Shown: positions 44,411 through 54,106 of the stretch, one piece after another
How positions within the stretch are numbered: the first letter of the stretch is position 1
Layout: every line of letters begins with the position of its first letter
From: CAZBSE01 sp964578625
GTDB lineage: Bacteria > Actinomycetota > Humimicrobiia > Humimicrobiales > Humimicrobiaceae
Direction of reading: 5' to 3'
NCBI GenBank assembly: GCA_964578625.1
Contig: CAZODQ010000001.1
Location: 124,001-188,000, forward strand
DNA length: 64,000 nucleotides
Made by a program: the position numbers and the translations under genes
The notes under the pieces: model-generated
The model's database searches: none
Told to the model about the DNA's origin: nothing
Seen by the model: the letters and a program-made list of their open reading frames with translations, nothing else

Positions 44411-47248
44411 CTATGAGTTTGATCTTGATCTTAGTTTAAATCTTTGTTTTTTTATTCTTTTAAAACTTATGATAAATATAGAAACTATGACGGAAACAAA
44501 AGTTGTCATACTTATAAAAAAGTAAATCCAGAAATTTTTTGGCAAATAATCAAATTCAATAATATACTTGCCCTCAGGGATAAATATGCCCTTAACCATA
44601 CCATTTGCCCTATAAATTTTTACCTGTTTTCCATCTATGTATGCATTCCACCCAGGATAATAAGCATCCGAAAATACAAGAAATTCATCAGATTCCGCAG
44701 TTATATTTAGTTTTACCTTGTTATTTGAATATTCCTGTATTTCTACTTCAGAATTACTGGTATCAAATTCTACAGTGTTGAAATCCACTCTTTCAACAAG
44801 TGTTTCGGTTTTAGGATTAAACCTACTTTCTTCCCATATTGCTCCAGTTTCCCGTAGTATTTCATAAGCCTCATTGATATCTGATACATCTCTAACTTTT
44901 TCTGTAAAATAAAATCTCGGCAAGTAATCATCATTCCTAAGTATTAATATATCTTCATTATAGACTGCCTCATAATTATTATATCCGGAAACACTAACCT
45001 CGTTCAGCTTAATGTTTTTAATTTCTATTTCTCCATTTGAATAAGTAAAAATCCTGAAATAAATATCTTTATCAGCAGGAGCTTCCTCAGAGAAAATGAC
45101 TTTTCTTATAACTTTAAAATCAGTACCTATATCTTCAGGATTTAATAAAAACTCCTGTTCAGCACTGCCATAGTCTTCTGTAAAGAAATCAATAAAAATC
45201 TTATCGTCGATTAAAGATTTACCATCTTTGGGTATATTCTCTCTAATTTCAAAACTTATCAGATAGTTCTTATTTTTTTCTATTTTTACTGGGATTTTAA
45301 AACACTTCAAACCCCTGGTATTATTTTGAAAAACAAAGCTGCTTTCATCTTTAATTACTATACCTTGAAGGATAGCATTATTTAAGCTGTTATTATTGAC
45401 AATACTTTTGTTATCTTTATAAAAAACCTTTGTTATATTTTTCAGGAAATCATCATAATTATCAGGTTTAAAATACATAATATATTTTGTGTTAAGAATA
45501 GATAATATATTATTATTTCTCAAAAGTATTTCTGCCTTTTCTCTATCATCCATATAAAACATACCCATAAAAAAATTATAATCACCAAGCATTAAAGGAT
45601 CGTAACCGGACATGAGATCAATTTCATAGTGTATATTTCTGTTCGGATAAATTGTATAATCATCTGGAGCCCAATTTACAACAGGATAGACTCTATAAGG
45701 TTGGGTTTCAGATTCAATAAAGTCATACCCCTCAAATTTTCTTATGCTTTTACTTATATAGGAAGCACTACTGCTTCCCTCAACATAATTTCCAAAAGAG
45801 CGAAAATCAAAAAATATTAAAAATATTAATAAAATATAAATAAACTTATTCTTCTTAAAAATAGAAAAAATTAATAAAACAATAAGTATACAGATAAAGA
45901 TAAGTGGAATATAGATTGCATAATTCCTTGGCTCGGTTGTCTTAAGAAGTGAGCCTAAATTCTCTTTTAAAAAAGTAAAATCATTAAAGAAACTAAGATT
46001 ACTTATTTTTTTAAGTATTAAGTTTGAAGAACTTAAAGCAACCCCGATTAGGACTAAAAGTGATATTACAGTAATAATAATTTTCTTTATTTTCTTACCA
46101 AAATTCTTTATAAAATAATCAAAGCCAAAACTCGTTAAGATTGCAAATGCAAGTCCAACTTCAAACCAGTTTCTTGTTGGTATCCTGAACTTATTATAAA
46201 GTGGTATGTGATACATTATCTTGTATAAAGGTGTATTCATACCCATTACCAGAACGAATGAAAAAACAAGAATAAAAATCCAGAAGTATTTATCCCTGTT
46301 TTTACTGAAAAATCCGATAATTAAAAATGGTATCGTTGTTATTCCAAAATAAGCAACTGTTTCAATATAGGATAATTCGCCAAAGAAACCAACCCCTGAT
46401 GGTCCACCACCATAAATAAATGGTGATATTAAAGTTAAAATTAATTTTTTCGGGTAGGAGAAAAATGAAAATGCTCCAAAGTCAATTGTGCCTCTTACAC
46501 TATGATTCACCAGTTCATATATTGGAAATAACTGAACACTTGTAAGTAGAGCTGTAATTATAAAAACTGCAGCAGAGTATAAAAAGTAGTAGCTTCTTTT
46601 TGCATGAATGAAAGAATAATAAATGATATATAGAAGAATTATTATAGAACCATAGAAAAACATTTGAGGATTCCCTGCAAAAAAAGCCAAGGCATAAAAA
46701 ATTGATCCGGTAAGTACAAATTCAAATCTTCTGCTCTCTCTGAACTTATCTAAAAAAAACAAAATAAGTGGAAACCAGACTACAGTATAAAGCATCTGTG
46801 CATGGCCTTTGTGACATATCATTAAACCACTGAACATAAATACCAGACCACCACAAAAACTTGCAAGTTTGTTCAGATTATACCTGTTTAAAAAAATGTA
46901 AGTAAAAATTCCTGCAAGTGAATAATGCAGCAGAATTGAAATGTTATATGCAACTGAAAGTGGAAAAATAAAATATAGAACCCATAATACAGGATAGAGT
47001 ATGCTTGATTGAGGATTTGCGAATAATGGAAACCCACTATAAATATATCTGTTCCAAAAAGGAAACTCACCATTTCTTATTGAAGTAACTATCAAATCCC
47101 ACAGAGGAAGCGTATTGTAATTCGGATCGCCATTCCCAAATATTAAGGTGATAATTTTATAAGAATCATTAAAAAAAATAAAAGGTAAAATAATAAAAAC
47201 AATGATAGTTACAACATCTGATTTATATTTTTTTATCTGTCGCAGCAT
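44411..47248 (-). CDS. YfhO-family membrane glycosyltransferase
   Basis: 945 residues. The N-terminal 500 residues are polytopic and hold YfhO signatures: LPLWDLIVTSIRNGEFPFWN near 45, SGFPLFANPQSSILYPVLW near 70 and GHAQMLYTVVW near 147. A soluble domain of about 350 residues (VNWAPDDYTIYP, FFAD-like loops) follows and ends with a last helix, the usual layout in the family. Known YfhO proteins add a lipid-carried sugar to teichoic acid or glycan outside the membrane. Its 5' end overlaps the fucose synthase gene by 26 bases. Confidence 0.85.
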   Translation of the reverse strand: MLRQIKKYKSDVVTIIVFIILPFIFFNDSYKIITLIFGNGDPNYNTLPLWDLIVTSIRNGEFPFWNRYIYSGFPLFANPQSSILYPVLWVLYFIFPLSVAYNISILLHYSLAGIFTYIFLNRYNLNKLASFCGGLVFMFSGLMICHKGHAQMLYTVVWFPLILFFLDKFRESRRFEFVLTGSIFYALAFFAGNPQMFFYGSIIILLYIIYYSFIHAKRSYYFLYSAAVFIITALLTSVQLFPIYELVNHSVRGTIDFGAFSFFSYPKKLILTLISPFIYGGGPSGVGFFGELSYIETVAYFGITTIPFLIIGFFSKNRDKYFWIFILVFSFVLVMGMNTPLYKIMYHIPLYNKFRIPTRNWFEVGLAFAILTSFGFDYFIKNFGKKIKKIIITVISLLVLIGVALSSSNLILKKISNLSFFNDFTFLKENLGSLLKTTEPRNYAIYIPLIFICILIVLLIFSIFKKNKFIYILLIFLIFFDFRSFGNYVEGSSSASYISKSIRKFEGYDFIESETQPYRVYPVVNWAPDDYTIYPNRNIHYEIDLMSGYDPLMLGDYNFFMGMFYMDDREKAEILLRNNNILSILNTKYIMYFKPDNYDDFLKNITKVFYKDNKSIVNNNSLNNAILQGIVIKDESSFVFQNNTRGLKCFKIPVKIEKNKNYLISFEIRENIPKDGKSLIDDKIFIDFFTEDYGSAEQEFLLNPEDIGTDFKVIRKVIFSEEAPADKDIYFRIFTYSNGEIEIKNIKLNEVSVSGYNNYEAVYNEDILILRNDDYLPRFYFTEKVRDVSDINEAYEILRETGAIWEESRFNPKTETLVERVDFNTVEFDTSNSEVEIQEYSNNKVKLNITAESDEFLVFSDAYYPGWNAYIDGKQVKIYRANGMVKGIFIPEGKYIIEFDYLPKNFWIYFFISMTTFVSVIVSIFIISFKRIKKQRFKLRSRSNS

Positions 47249-48176
47249 TTAAAATATACCAGTCAATCGTTTTCTTAAGCCCTTTATCAAGAGTTACTTT
47301 CGCCTTGAATCCAAATTCAGTATATGCTTTTGATGTATCAAGGCATCTTCTCGGCTGGCCATCTGGCTTTGTTGCGTCCCATACAATTTTACCTTTAAAC
47401 CCAATTATCTCGCTTATTTTTTCTGCTAGATTTTTTATAGATATCTCAAATCCTGCTCCAATATTTACCGGATCAGGCTTGTCATAATTTTCAGTTGCCA
47501 GGACCACGGCTTCCGCACAGTCCTTTACATATAAAAATTCTCTCGTAGCTTTACCAGTACCCCACACTATTACCTCATCATGATTATCGATTTTAGCATC
47601 ATGAAATTTTTTAATAAGTGCTGGTATTACATGCGAAGATTTCGGATTAAAGTTATCTCCAGGACCATATAGATTCACAGGTAGTAGGAATATCGAATTA
47701 AAATTGTATTGCTGTCTATATGCTTGAGATTGAACCAGCAGCATCTTCTTTGCCAGACCATATGGAGCATTGGTTTCCTCAGGGTAACCATTCCATAAAT
47801 TTTCTTCCTTAAAAGGAACAGGAGTAAACTTTGGATAAGCACAAATAGTTCCTAGAGCTACAAACTTTTCAATCCCGGTAAGTCTGGCTTGTTCCATTAA
47901 TTGAATACCCATTATAAGGTTATCATAAAAAAAGCTTCCCGGATTTTCTCTGTTTGCCCCAATACCACCAACAACGGCAGCCAGATGAATAACAATGTCT
48001 GCTTTGGCATCTCTATACATTCTCTTTATTGCATCAAGATTTCTGAGGTCATATTCTTCTATTTTAGGAATAAAAATATCTTTACAATTCCTGTTTTTTA
48101 ATTTTTTAGTTACAAACCTTCCCAGAAAACCTGAACCACCAGTAACAATAACTCTTTTTTCTCTTAAATCAATCAT
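47223..48176 (-). CDS. fcl: GDP-L-fucose synthase
   Basis: 317 residues. VTGGSGFLGRFV near 11 binds NADP, HLAAVVGGIGANRENPGSF near 64 is diagnostic of the enzyme, and TICAYPKFTPVPFKEE plus YGLAKKM hold the Ser-Tyr-Lys set, with VNLYGPGDNFNP and TREFLYVKD. It converts GDP-4-keto-6-deoxymannose to GDP-fucose. The partner GDP-mannose 4,6-dehydratase is not in the window. The GT23-like gene at 17123 is the best candidate consumer. Confidence 0.92.
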   Translation of the reverse strand: MIDLREKRVIVTGGSGFLGRFVTKKLKNRNCKDIFIPKIEEYDLRNLDAIKRMYRDAKADIVIHLAAVVGGIGANRENPGSFFYDNLIMGIQLMEQARLTGIEKFVALGTICAYPKFTPVPFKEENLWNGYPEETNAPYGLAKKMLLVQSQAYRQQYNFNSIFLLPVNLYGPGDNFNPKSSHVIPALIKKFHDAKIDNHDEVIVWGTGKATREFLYVKDCAEAVVLATENYDKPDPVNIGAGFEISIKNLAEKISEIIGFKGKIVWDATKPDGQPRRCLDTSKAYTEFGFKAKVTLDKGLKKTIDWYILNAATDKKI

Positions 48177-48610
48177 CTTTAAATCATTAATATTTTCAAG
48201 GTTTACTTATTTTCATTTATTATATAATCTATAAAAATCAAATTATCTGATACATATTTCTCTAAAAATCTCATAGAACTATTTTATTATTATACTAAAT
48301 CAGAGGGATATAATTAACACCAAATTTATATCTTTTAAAAATTTTCTCCATTATATTTAAATAATTTTTAATAATGAAATAAAGAAGAACAAATTAGATT
48401 TAAAAGATATTTTAAAAAGGTAATATTATATAGTACCACTACTAAAAACGAGAGGAATAATATTGTAGATAAAATATGACAATCCCACTCCAAAGTGGAT
48501 AAAGAATTGGCTATAGCCTATCAAGATTTGAAATATATATTATCAGTAAACATATTAGCAGGATAAATAAAGAGGTAAAAATTTTCTTCTACCAGCCAAG
48601 ATTCACTATA
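48177..48610. other. intergenic region marking a base-composition change
   Basis: 434 bases, A/T-rich, between the fucose synthase start and the amidase stop, both on the minus strand. It holds a perfect palindrome GGCTATAGCC at 48510-48519 and a short stem CCACT..AGTGG at 48486-48499. A short frame with a NPTPKW-like stretch ends at the palindrome and is too brief to call a gene. The sequence to the right is visibly richer in G+C than that to the left. Confidence 0.4.
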
Positions 48611-51600
48611 TTAAAACCCGTAGATTTGATTGGCAAACAGGATTATTTTATCGGTATAATTGCTGCCCGGAGCCCATCTGCCATTTAAGAATCCTAAAGT
48701 AGTATCTCCGGTATATCTGTAATGGGTACTTCCAAAATGCCTTGGATCATAGGTTAAACTACAATAAATGTTTATATGGTCAGGGTAGTAATACCATGCC
48801 AGGTGAGCATAATGTGCAATTATACCCAGCTCTTCCGTAGCAAAACTATTGCCGGGAACTCCTCCGCCAGTGGCACCCATACCCACAAAATTATTCTGGT
48901 CAGGTCTAACATCTCCTGTATATTCAAGAAATCCAGTTTCATGGCACATCATAGCCCATGCAATATCCACTCTTATATCAAACAGTTTTCCATATTTAAT
49001 ATATATCGGAGCAATCCTTCTTGCCCAGTCTACCTTAGTGGAATTCCTATCTTCAAAGATTTTAACAAGCTGATCTACTGTAACCTCAGTATAGCCTATA
49101 AAACTGGTGCTATTGGTTATTGGTGAGGTATTAACCGGATATTCTTTATCTTCATTTTCAGTTTCATTATCTCCTCCATCAGATCCTTCTTCAGCTTCTA
49201 CCTCTACAGTTGCCGTAGTGGTGACCTCCGAAGATAAAGCTCCGTCATCATCTTTCACGGTTAGGGTTACTGTATATTGGCCTGCTTCGGTATAGGTATG
49301 GACAGGACTTACTTCACTTCCCGTAGACCCGTCACCGAAATCCCATATATACTGGGCTATTTCTCCATCTGAATCCTGTGAACCGGAACCGTTAAAGGTT
49401 ATCTCTTCTCCTGCCGCAGCAGTATATGGTCCTCCAGGATCAGCTGTCGGAGTCTCGTTTATATCATTTATGGTAACAGTCAGACTATCTGTGTCTGATA
49501 CATCCTCAAAGGCTGTAACCTTTAGAGTTACCTCATACGTCCCGGCTGTATCAAATACATGAGTTATTACCGGTTCTTCTACAGTCTCATCATAGGTCCC
49601 GTCTGCATCCCAGTCCCAGCTATAAGATACTGTAGTATCCTCCGAGATAGGTGATATGATGCTGCCTGACGCATCGAAGGTCAATGAGTCGCCAACATCA
49701 CCGCTTTGATCTTCACCGGCTTCTGCAGTGACGGTATTTTCAGGTGGAATTTCACCCTGGCCGATTCCCTGTATTATTTCATTGGCAAATAAAATTATCT
49801 TATCGGTATAGGTACTGCCCGGAGCCCACCTGCCGTTTAAGAATCCTAAAGTAGTATCTCCGGTATATCTTATATGTGAATCACCAAAATGTCTGGGATC
49901 ATACTGTTTACTGCAGTACTCATTTATATGAGTAGGATAATAATACCATGCCAGATGTGCATAATGTGCTATTATACCCAGCTCTTCAGTGGCAAAACTA
50001 TCACCGGGAACTCCTCCCCCTACGGCGCCAAGACCAACAAAATTATTCTGGTCAGGTTTTACATCTCCTGTGAATTCCAAAAATCCGGTCTCATGGCACA
50101 TTTGAGCCCAGGCAATATCCACTCTTATATCAAACAGTTTTCCATATTTAATATATATCGGAGCAATCCTTCTTGCCCAGTCTACCTTAGTGGAATTCCT
50201 ATCTTCAAAGATTTTAACAAGATCATCTACAGTCAAATCAATATAACCAATAACACTGGTCTCATTTGAAACAGCCCCAAATTGACTGTTTTCCTCTTCG
50301 CCTTCTTCTTCCTCTTCTTCTGCCTCTTCAGCTTCTACCTCTACAGTTGCCGTAGTGGTGACCTCCGAAGATAAAGCTCCGTCATCATCTTTCACGGTTA
50401 GGGTTACTGTATATTGGCCTGCTTCGGTATAGGTATGGACAGGACTTACTTCACTTCCCGTAGACCCGTCACCGAAATCCCATATATACTGGGCTATTTC
50501 TCCATCTGAATCCTGTGAACCGGAACCGTTAAAGGTTATCTCTTCTCCTGCCGCAGCAGTATATGGTCCTCCAGGATCAGCTGTCGGATTAAGATTTATA
50601 TCACTATCTAAATCACCATCTTTTATGACATTTACTTTAACATTTGCCGTACTGTAATTATTGCTAGAATCATAAGCATAAGCATATATAATGTTCTCGC
50701 CTTCATTAAGCAGATCGATATCTATTGTTTGTTCCCATCCGCCGCTCACAATCCCGATGCTTCCTAATGTATTCTCTGTGAAACTAGTAACACTTCCTAA
50801 TAAGTTACTTTCACTCCTATCTGCTCCATTATAAAATTCAACCTTAGCCAGTTTTATAGGAGGACTGTTCTTTAGATCCGCTGCCCAGCCGCTTATGGTA
50901 AAATCTTCATATGCAATGAAATCATTTTCAGGCTCATCTATCTTTACTGTAAAGCCCGATGAGTTTTCCCCACTGCTGTCGCTGTAATTTCCAGAGCTTT
51001 TATCAATACCTTTTGAAAATTCTACAATTGCATTAAATAGGCCGACTGCACATTTTTCCTTAAAATCAGCAGTTTTTAAGAGTTCAGATTCTGTTGGATT
51101 GGAAATAAAAGCACACTCAACCAGTGCTGCAGGCATATTTGTATATTTAATGACTCTAAAATTAGCCGTCTTTACTCCACGATTTGCCCTTTCGATCTGC
51201 TTCACTACACTAGTCTGAATTAAACTTGCAAGCTGGTTTGAACCACTTACTCCATTTGAACACCAGAAAGTCTCAGTGCCATGTGCATACTGGGATAGGG
51301 CTGCATTGTTATGGATCGATATAAATATATCAGCGCCTGAGTTGTTAGCCATATTTACTCTATCATCCAGACTGACATATCTGTCATCGGTCCTGGTCAT
51401 CACTACCGTAAAACCATTTGCTTCCAGCTTGGATTTCAATCTCAGAGCAATGTCAAGAGTTGTGTCTTTTTCCTTAAGACCAAATCCTATGGCTCCAGGA
51501 TCACTTCCTCCATGACCGGCATCAATATATACCTTGATCCCATTCTGAGCATAGATTTCCCCATTAGCAGGAAGGTAAATAATAGCCAGACTGAAAATGA

Positions 51601-51652
51601 TCACATATAAAAAGACAGCAAAAGATTTTAATAACCTTGTTACCTTTCTCAT
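48611..51652 (-). CDS. secreted peptidoglycan hydrolase: amidase, PKD domains and two glucosaminidase-like domains
   Basis: 1013 residues. A signal peptide covers about 1-36. Amidase_3 follows (YIDAGHGGSDPGA, SIHNNA, VECAFISN zinc and catalytic residues). Next come an Ig-like region (about 225-350), PKD domain 1 (about 355-443) with WDFGDGSTGSE, an acidic linker, glucosaminidase-like domain 1 (about 464-627; HETGFLEFTGDV), a divergent PKD domain (about 636-725), PKD 3 (734-822) and glucosaminidase-like domain 2 (844-1013). It would cut both the peptide and sugar bonds of the wall. AAGGTAGG precedes the ATG. PKD domains 1 and 3 are identical in DNA. Confidence 0.88.
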   Translation of the reverse strand: MRKVTRLLKSFAVFLYVIIFSLAIIYLPANGEIYAQNGIKVYIDAGHGGSDPGAIGFGLKEKDTTLDIALRLKSKLEANGFTVVMTRTDDRYVSLDDRVNMANNSGADIFISIHNNAALSQYAHGTETFWCSNGVSGSNQLASLIQTSVVKQIERANRGVKTANFRVIKYTNMPAALVECAFISNPTESELLKTADFKEKCAVGLFNAIVEFSKGIDKSSGNYSDSSGENSSGFTVKIDEPENDFIAYEDFTISGWAADLKNSPPIKLAKVEFYNGADRSESNLLGSVTSFTENTLGSIGIVSGGWEQTIDIDLLNEGENIIYAYAYDSSNNYSTANVKVNVIKDGDLDSDINLNPTADPGGPYTAAAGEEITFNGSGSQDSDGEIAQYIWDFGDGSTGSEVSPVHTYTEAGQYTVTLTVKDDDGALSSEVTTTATVEVEAEEAEEEEEEGEEENSQFGAVSNETSVIGYIDLTVDDLVKIFEDRNSTKVDWARRIAPIYIKYGKLFDIRVDIAWAQMCHETGFLEFTGDVKPDQNNFVGLGAVGGGVPGDSFATEELGIIAHYAHLAWYYYPTHINEYCSKQYDPRHFGDSHIRYTGDTTLGFLNGRWAPGSTYTDKIILFANEIIQGIGQGEIPPENTVTAEAGEDQSGDVGDSLTFDASGSIISPISEDTTVSYSWDWDADGTYDETVEEPVITHVFDTAGTYEVTLKVTAFEDVSDTDSLTVTINDINETPTADPGGPYTAAAGEEITFNGSGSQDSDGEIAQYIWDFGDGSTGSEVSPVHTYTEAGQYTVTLTVKDDDGALSSEVTTTATVEVEAEEGSDGGDNETENEDKEYPVNTSPITNSTSFIGYTEVTVDQLVKIFEDRNSTKVDWARRIAPIYIKYGKLFDIRVDIAWAMMCHETGFLEYTGDVRPDQNNFVGMGATGGGVPGNSFATEELGIIAHYAHLAWYYYPDHINIYCSLTYDPRHFGSTHYRYTGDTTLGFLNGRWAPGSNYTDKIILFANQIYGF
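48961..49069. repeat. glucosaminidase-domain direct repeat, copy 1
   Basis: 109 bases identical to 50113-50221 (offset 1152), encoding the start of each glucosaminidase-like domain around VDWARRIAPIYIKYG. The rest of the two domains is similar but not identical. Confidence 0.9.
49188..49451. repeat. PKD-domain direct repeat, copy 1
   Basis: 264 bases identical, with no indel, to 50325-50588 (offset 1137), encoding PKD domain 3 and the start of the acidic linker. The absence of even silent differences shows recent duplication or gene conversion. Confidence 0.93.
50113..50221. repeat. glucosaminidase-domain direct repeat, copy 2
   Basis: Identical to 48961-49069; lies in the first glucosaminidase-like domain. 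Confidence 0.9.
50325..50588. repeat. PKD-domain direct repeat, copy 2
   Basis: Identical to 49188-49451; encodes PKD domain 1. Confidence 0.93.
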
Positions 51653-51667
51653 AAACCTACCTTTTAA

Positions 51668-52330
51668 TTACTTTATTAAATCACTCCTCCTAAAAACAGG
51701 TTCGCTGATATCGACCATGCCCAGCATATCCAGCTTTTCTCCGTCTATATAAAAAGATACTGAATTTACTTCTGGAAATTCGGTCAATGTATTTACAATC
51801 GAATAAATCAGCAGAATATCGACTGTATCGCTGACGAACCTATCTTCCACAAATTCCTTTGAAAGGTCAACTTTTGCCAGACCATCTTCAACAATAACTG
51901 AATTTATTTTTGTGCTGTCCGGCATCAATCGATGAAGACTACCATCAACGGGAAGCTTCATCAGTTCATTTAAAGCATATATATATTTATTTTCCGATGA
52001 TATTACCCTTGCTTCAGCTACTAAATACTCTCCCATTGCATCTGAATAATATACGTTTATGGTAAGCTCACTGCTTTCATTAATCTCTTCACCTTCATCT
52101 GAATTCTCATCAATATCGGTGACAGTTGCCTGATCCTGACTGGTATCCTGGGATTCTTCTTCTATTTGATTATTAGATGTGTCATTGCCTGAAACTGTTG
52201 TTGAATCATCCTTAAGGGTACAGGAAAATGTGAGTATAAACATGATTATAAGAAAGAATAAAACAGGTACTAATACTGCTTTTCTACATAAATAACTAAC
52301 ATACTTTTTATAAAGATTTTTCCTTCTCAT
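51668..52330 (-). CDS. GerMN-domain lipoprotein
   Basis: 220 residues. A basic N-terminus, hydrophobic helix and lipobox LTFSC near 36 predict a lipoprotein. An acidic low-complexity spacer (about 40-85) precedes a GerMN domain (VYYSDAMGEYLVAE, LMKLPVDGSLHRLMPDSTKI, VDLSKEFVE, LLIYSIVNTLTEFPEVNSV). GerMN domains occur in spore germination proteins and in many other envelope proteins of unknown role. It precedes the amidase by 15 bases on the same strand and probably works with it in the wall. It is a paralogue of the protein at 59307. Confidence 0.85.
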   Translation of the reverse strand: MRRKNLYKKYVSYLCRKAVLVPVLFFLIIMFILTFSCTLKDDSTTVSGNDTSNNQIEEESQDTSQDQATVTDIDENSDEGEEINESSELTINVYYSDAMGEYLVAEARVISSENKYIYALNELMKLPVDGSLHRLMPDSTKINSVIVEDGLAKVDLSKEFVEDRFVSDTVDILLIYSIVNTLTEFPEVNSVSFYIDGEKLDMLGMVDISEPVFRRSDLIK

Positions 52331-52410
52331 TGCTACGTATATATATTATTTTTTTACTATCAAATTACTATATTTATTTCTATATTTTTGTTAAGAATAT
52401 TGTGTAGAGA

Positions 52411-52439
52411 ATAATTACATAAATAATCCATAATGTCAA
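52411..52439 (-). promoter_or_regulatory. predicted promoter for the GerMN lipoprotein and amidase genes
   Basis: Minus-strand TTGACA (52439-52434), a perfect -35, then 17 bases and AATTAT (52416-52411) preceded by TG, an extended -10-like element. It lies about 80 bases upstream of the lipoprotein start in a 228-base gap. Confidence 0.5.
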
Positions 52440-52558
52440 GCTTGCAGTTAATTAAATGGATTTAACCTGATTTCTTCAAAACAACGATATAATCCGTAAG
52501 ACCCGCATCGATCTTCTTGAAGCTTAATACATTTATAAGTAATTCATAAAATTACAAC

Positions 52559-53962
52559 TCATTGATTAATAGTAACATTTAAATCCACATTACTTTGAGA
52601 GTATCCCCAGCCGTCAGCTTGATCATCATTATCAGTATAAGGCCCGCTAAAATGTATCCTGATCTGGAACCTTGATTTACCTTCATTTACGGCTTTCTGC
52701 AGCTCTTCTTGCAGCTTGGAAACATTGCAGGTAATATCAGGATAGTCATAGCTTGCCACAAGAACGCCATCCAATCCAAAATCACTTTGAGTAATGGGTT
52801 CTGCACCCCATTCCAGTATATTTATCTTCAACCTGTAAAGAAAGGACAGAGGGACTCCGGACTGTGAAACACCGCTAAATTTAAGTGAAGCTGACTCAAC
52901 TGTATTTCCGCCTAAATTTGATATATCAAAACTAATAAATCCCATACATGGTTTATTACTGCTGGAATCCCCGGCATAGATATCTCCGCCTATAAAAGTA
53001 CCGCCGCCGGATTCAATATAGCCGCCTTCCCCTTCCTTCCTTGGGATATCCATATTAGTAGGACTACTTTCCTCCACTACTACCTCTCCCACATATGCCA
53101 CTGTGGAAGTTTTTGCAGTATTTCCATGTCCATCACTTACCTCAACAGAGATCTGGTAATCTTCAGGACTATCAGGTGTGTTCCACTTGATGGGATTGGC
53201 AGTACTATCAGTTATAGAACCGCCTGTTACACTCCAGCTAAAAGACAAAGCATCACCATCCGGATCCGAAACATCGACAGAAGCCTCGTATTGTTTCCCT
53301 ACATATAAAGTATCTTCTGATAATGAAATGCCTTTTATTTCAGGCTTCCTGTTACACCCCCAGCTTAAGGGTATAGAAGCAGTATCAGTACCTTCCGAAT
53401 TGGTAGCAGTGGCAGTAAGTGTAAATGTCTCAGTGGGGTCATTTAGATTGATCTGGGCAATATTGTCTCCAAAAGAACCCATACTGTCATCCTTATTCCA
53501 ATCTATATCAGGAGTGGGATCACCCGTAACAACAGCCTTCACCCTCCAGTAACATATGCTGCCTTCAAGAGTGGGACCTTCATATACTTCAAGTCCGACA
53601 GTCGGTGCTACTTTTTCTTCTTCTTCCTCGGCAGCTTCCTCTTCCTCTGCCGCTACTTCTTCCTCAGCTTCTTCCTCTTCTTCCGCTACTGTTTCTTCAA
53701 CATCTATTTCTTCATCTGCAATCTCCTCTGTTCCTCCCGCATTTCCTTCCGAAAACCAGCCATTAAAAATATCCATCTTTGAACTTATAAATTGGGAGAT
53801 TACCTGGAAGTTTAAAACACATAATATAATAACCGCGATCCCTGCTATAGAACCCAGAGTTATGGCTGCAGCCTTCTTTTTACTGACTGCAGACTTACTT
53901 TTTTCATCTTGCCTCTTGGCATGTTTACCCTGCTTCTTAGCATGTTTCATATCATATTTCAT
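52559..53962 (-). CDS. surface protein with membrane anchor, acidic stalk and Ig/PKD-like domains
   Basis: 467 residues. The N-terminus is Lys/His-rich (MKHAKKQGKHAKRQ) and cytosolic; a helix lies near 31-53. A Glu/Ala stalk (about 75-125) follows, then two Ig- or cadherin/PKD-like domains (about 130-200 and 205-295; DPDGDALSFSWSV) and a C-terminal beta domain (about 320-467; SFDISNLGGNTVESASLKFSG) that resembles DNRLRE-type carbohydrate-surface modules. It has no enzyme motif. It likely anchors or supports the wall-glycan machinery; function unknown. Confidence 0.7.
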   Translation of the reverse strand: MKYDMKHAKKQGKHAKRQDEKSKSAVSKKKAAAITLGSIAGIAVIILCVLNFQVISQFISSKMDIFNGWFSEGNAGGTEEIADEEIDVEETVAEEEEEAEEEVAAEEEEAAEEEEEKVAPTVGLEVYEGPTLEGSICYWRVKAVVTGDPTPDIDWNKDDSMGSFGDNIAQINLNDPTETFTLTATATNSEGTDTASIPLSWGCNRKPEIKGISLSEDTLYVGKQYEASVDVSDPDGDALSFSWSVTGGSITDSTANPIKWNTPDSPEDYQISVEVSDGHGNTAKTSTVAYVGEVVVEESSPTNMDIPRKEGEGGYIESGGGTFIGGDIYAGDSSSNKPCMGFISFDISNLGGNTVESASLKFSGVSQSGVPLSFLYRLKINILEWGAEPITQSDFGLDGVLVASYDYPDITCNVSKLQEELQKAVNEGKSRFQIRIHFSGPYTDNDDQADGWGYSQSNVDLNVTINQ

Positions 53963-54106
53963 AATATCAGACTCGCTATACTCTAATTAAATAAAAACAA
54001 CACAATCATTTATGATTACTTTTAAGAAAAACTCCGGATATTTTATCTTTGAAATGAAATAACATATTAAAAAATGGGATAACCAGATAATTATAATAAT
54101 TTCTTC

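Noticed and set aside
48470..48525. Short plus-strand reading stretch with NPTPKW
   Set aside because: About 13 codons, ends at a palindrome; could be a gene relic but not enough to call.
53556..53990. Ser-rich plus-strand frame of 144 residues
   Set aside because: It is the antisense of the Glu-rich stalk and its bias comes from that repeat.
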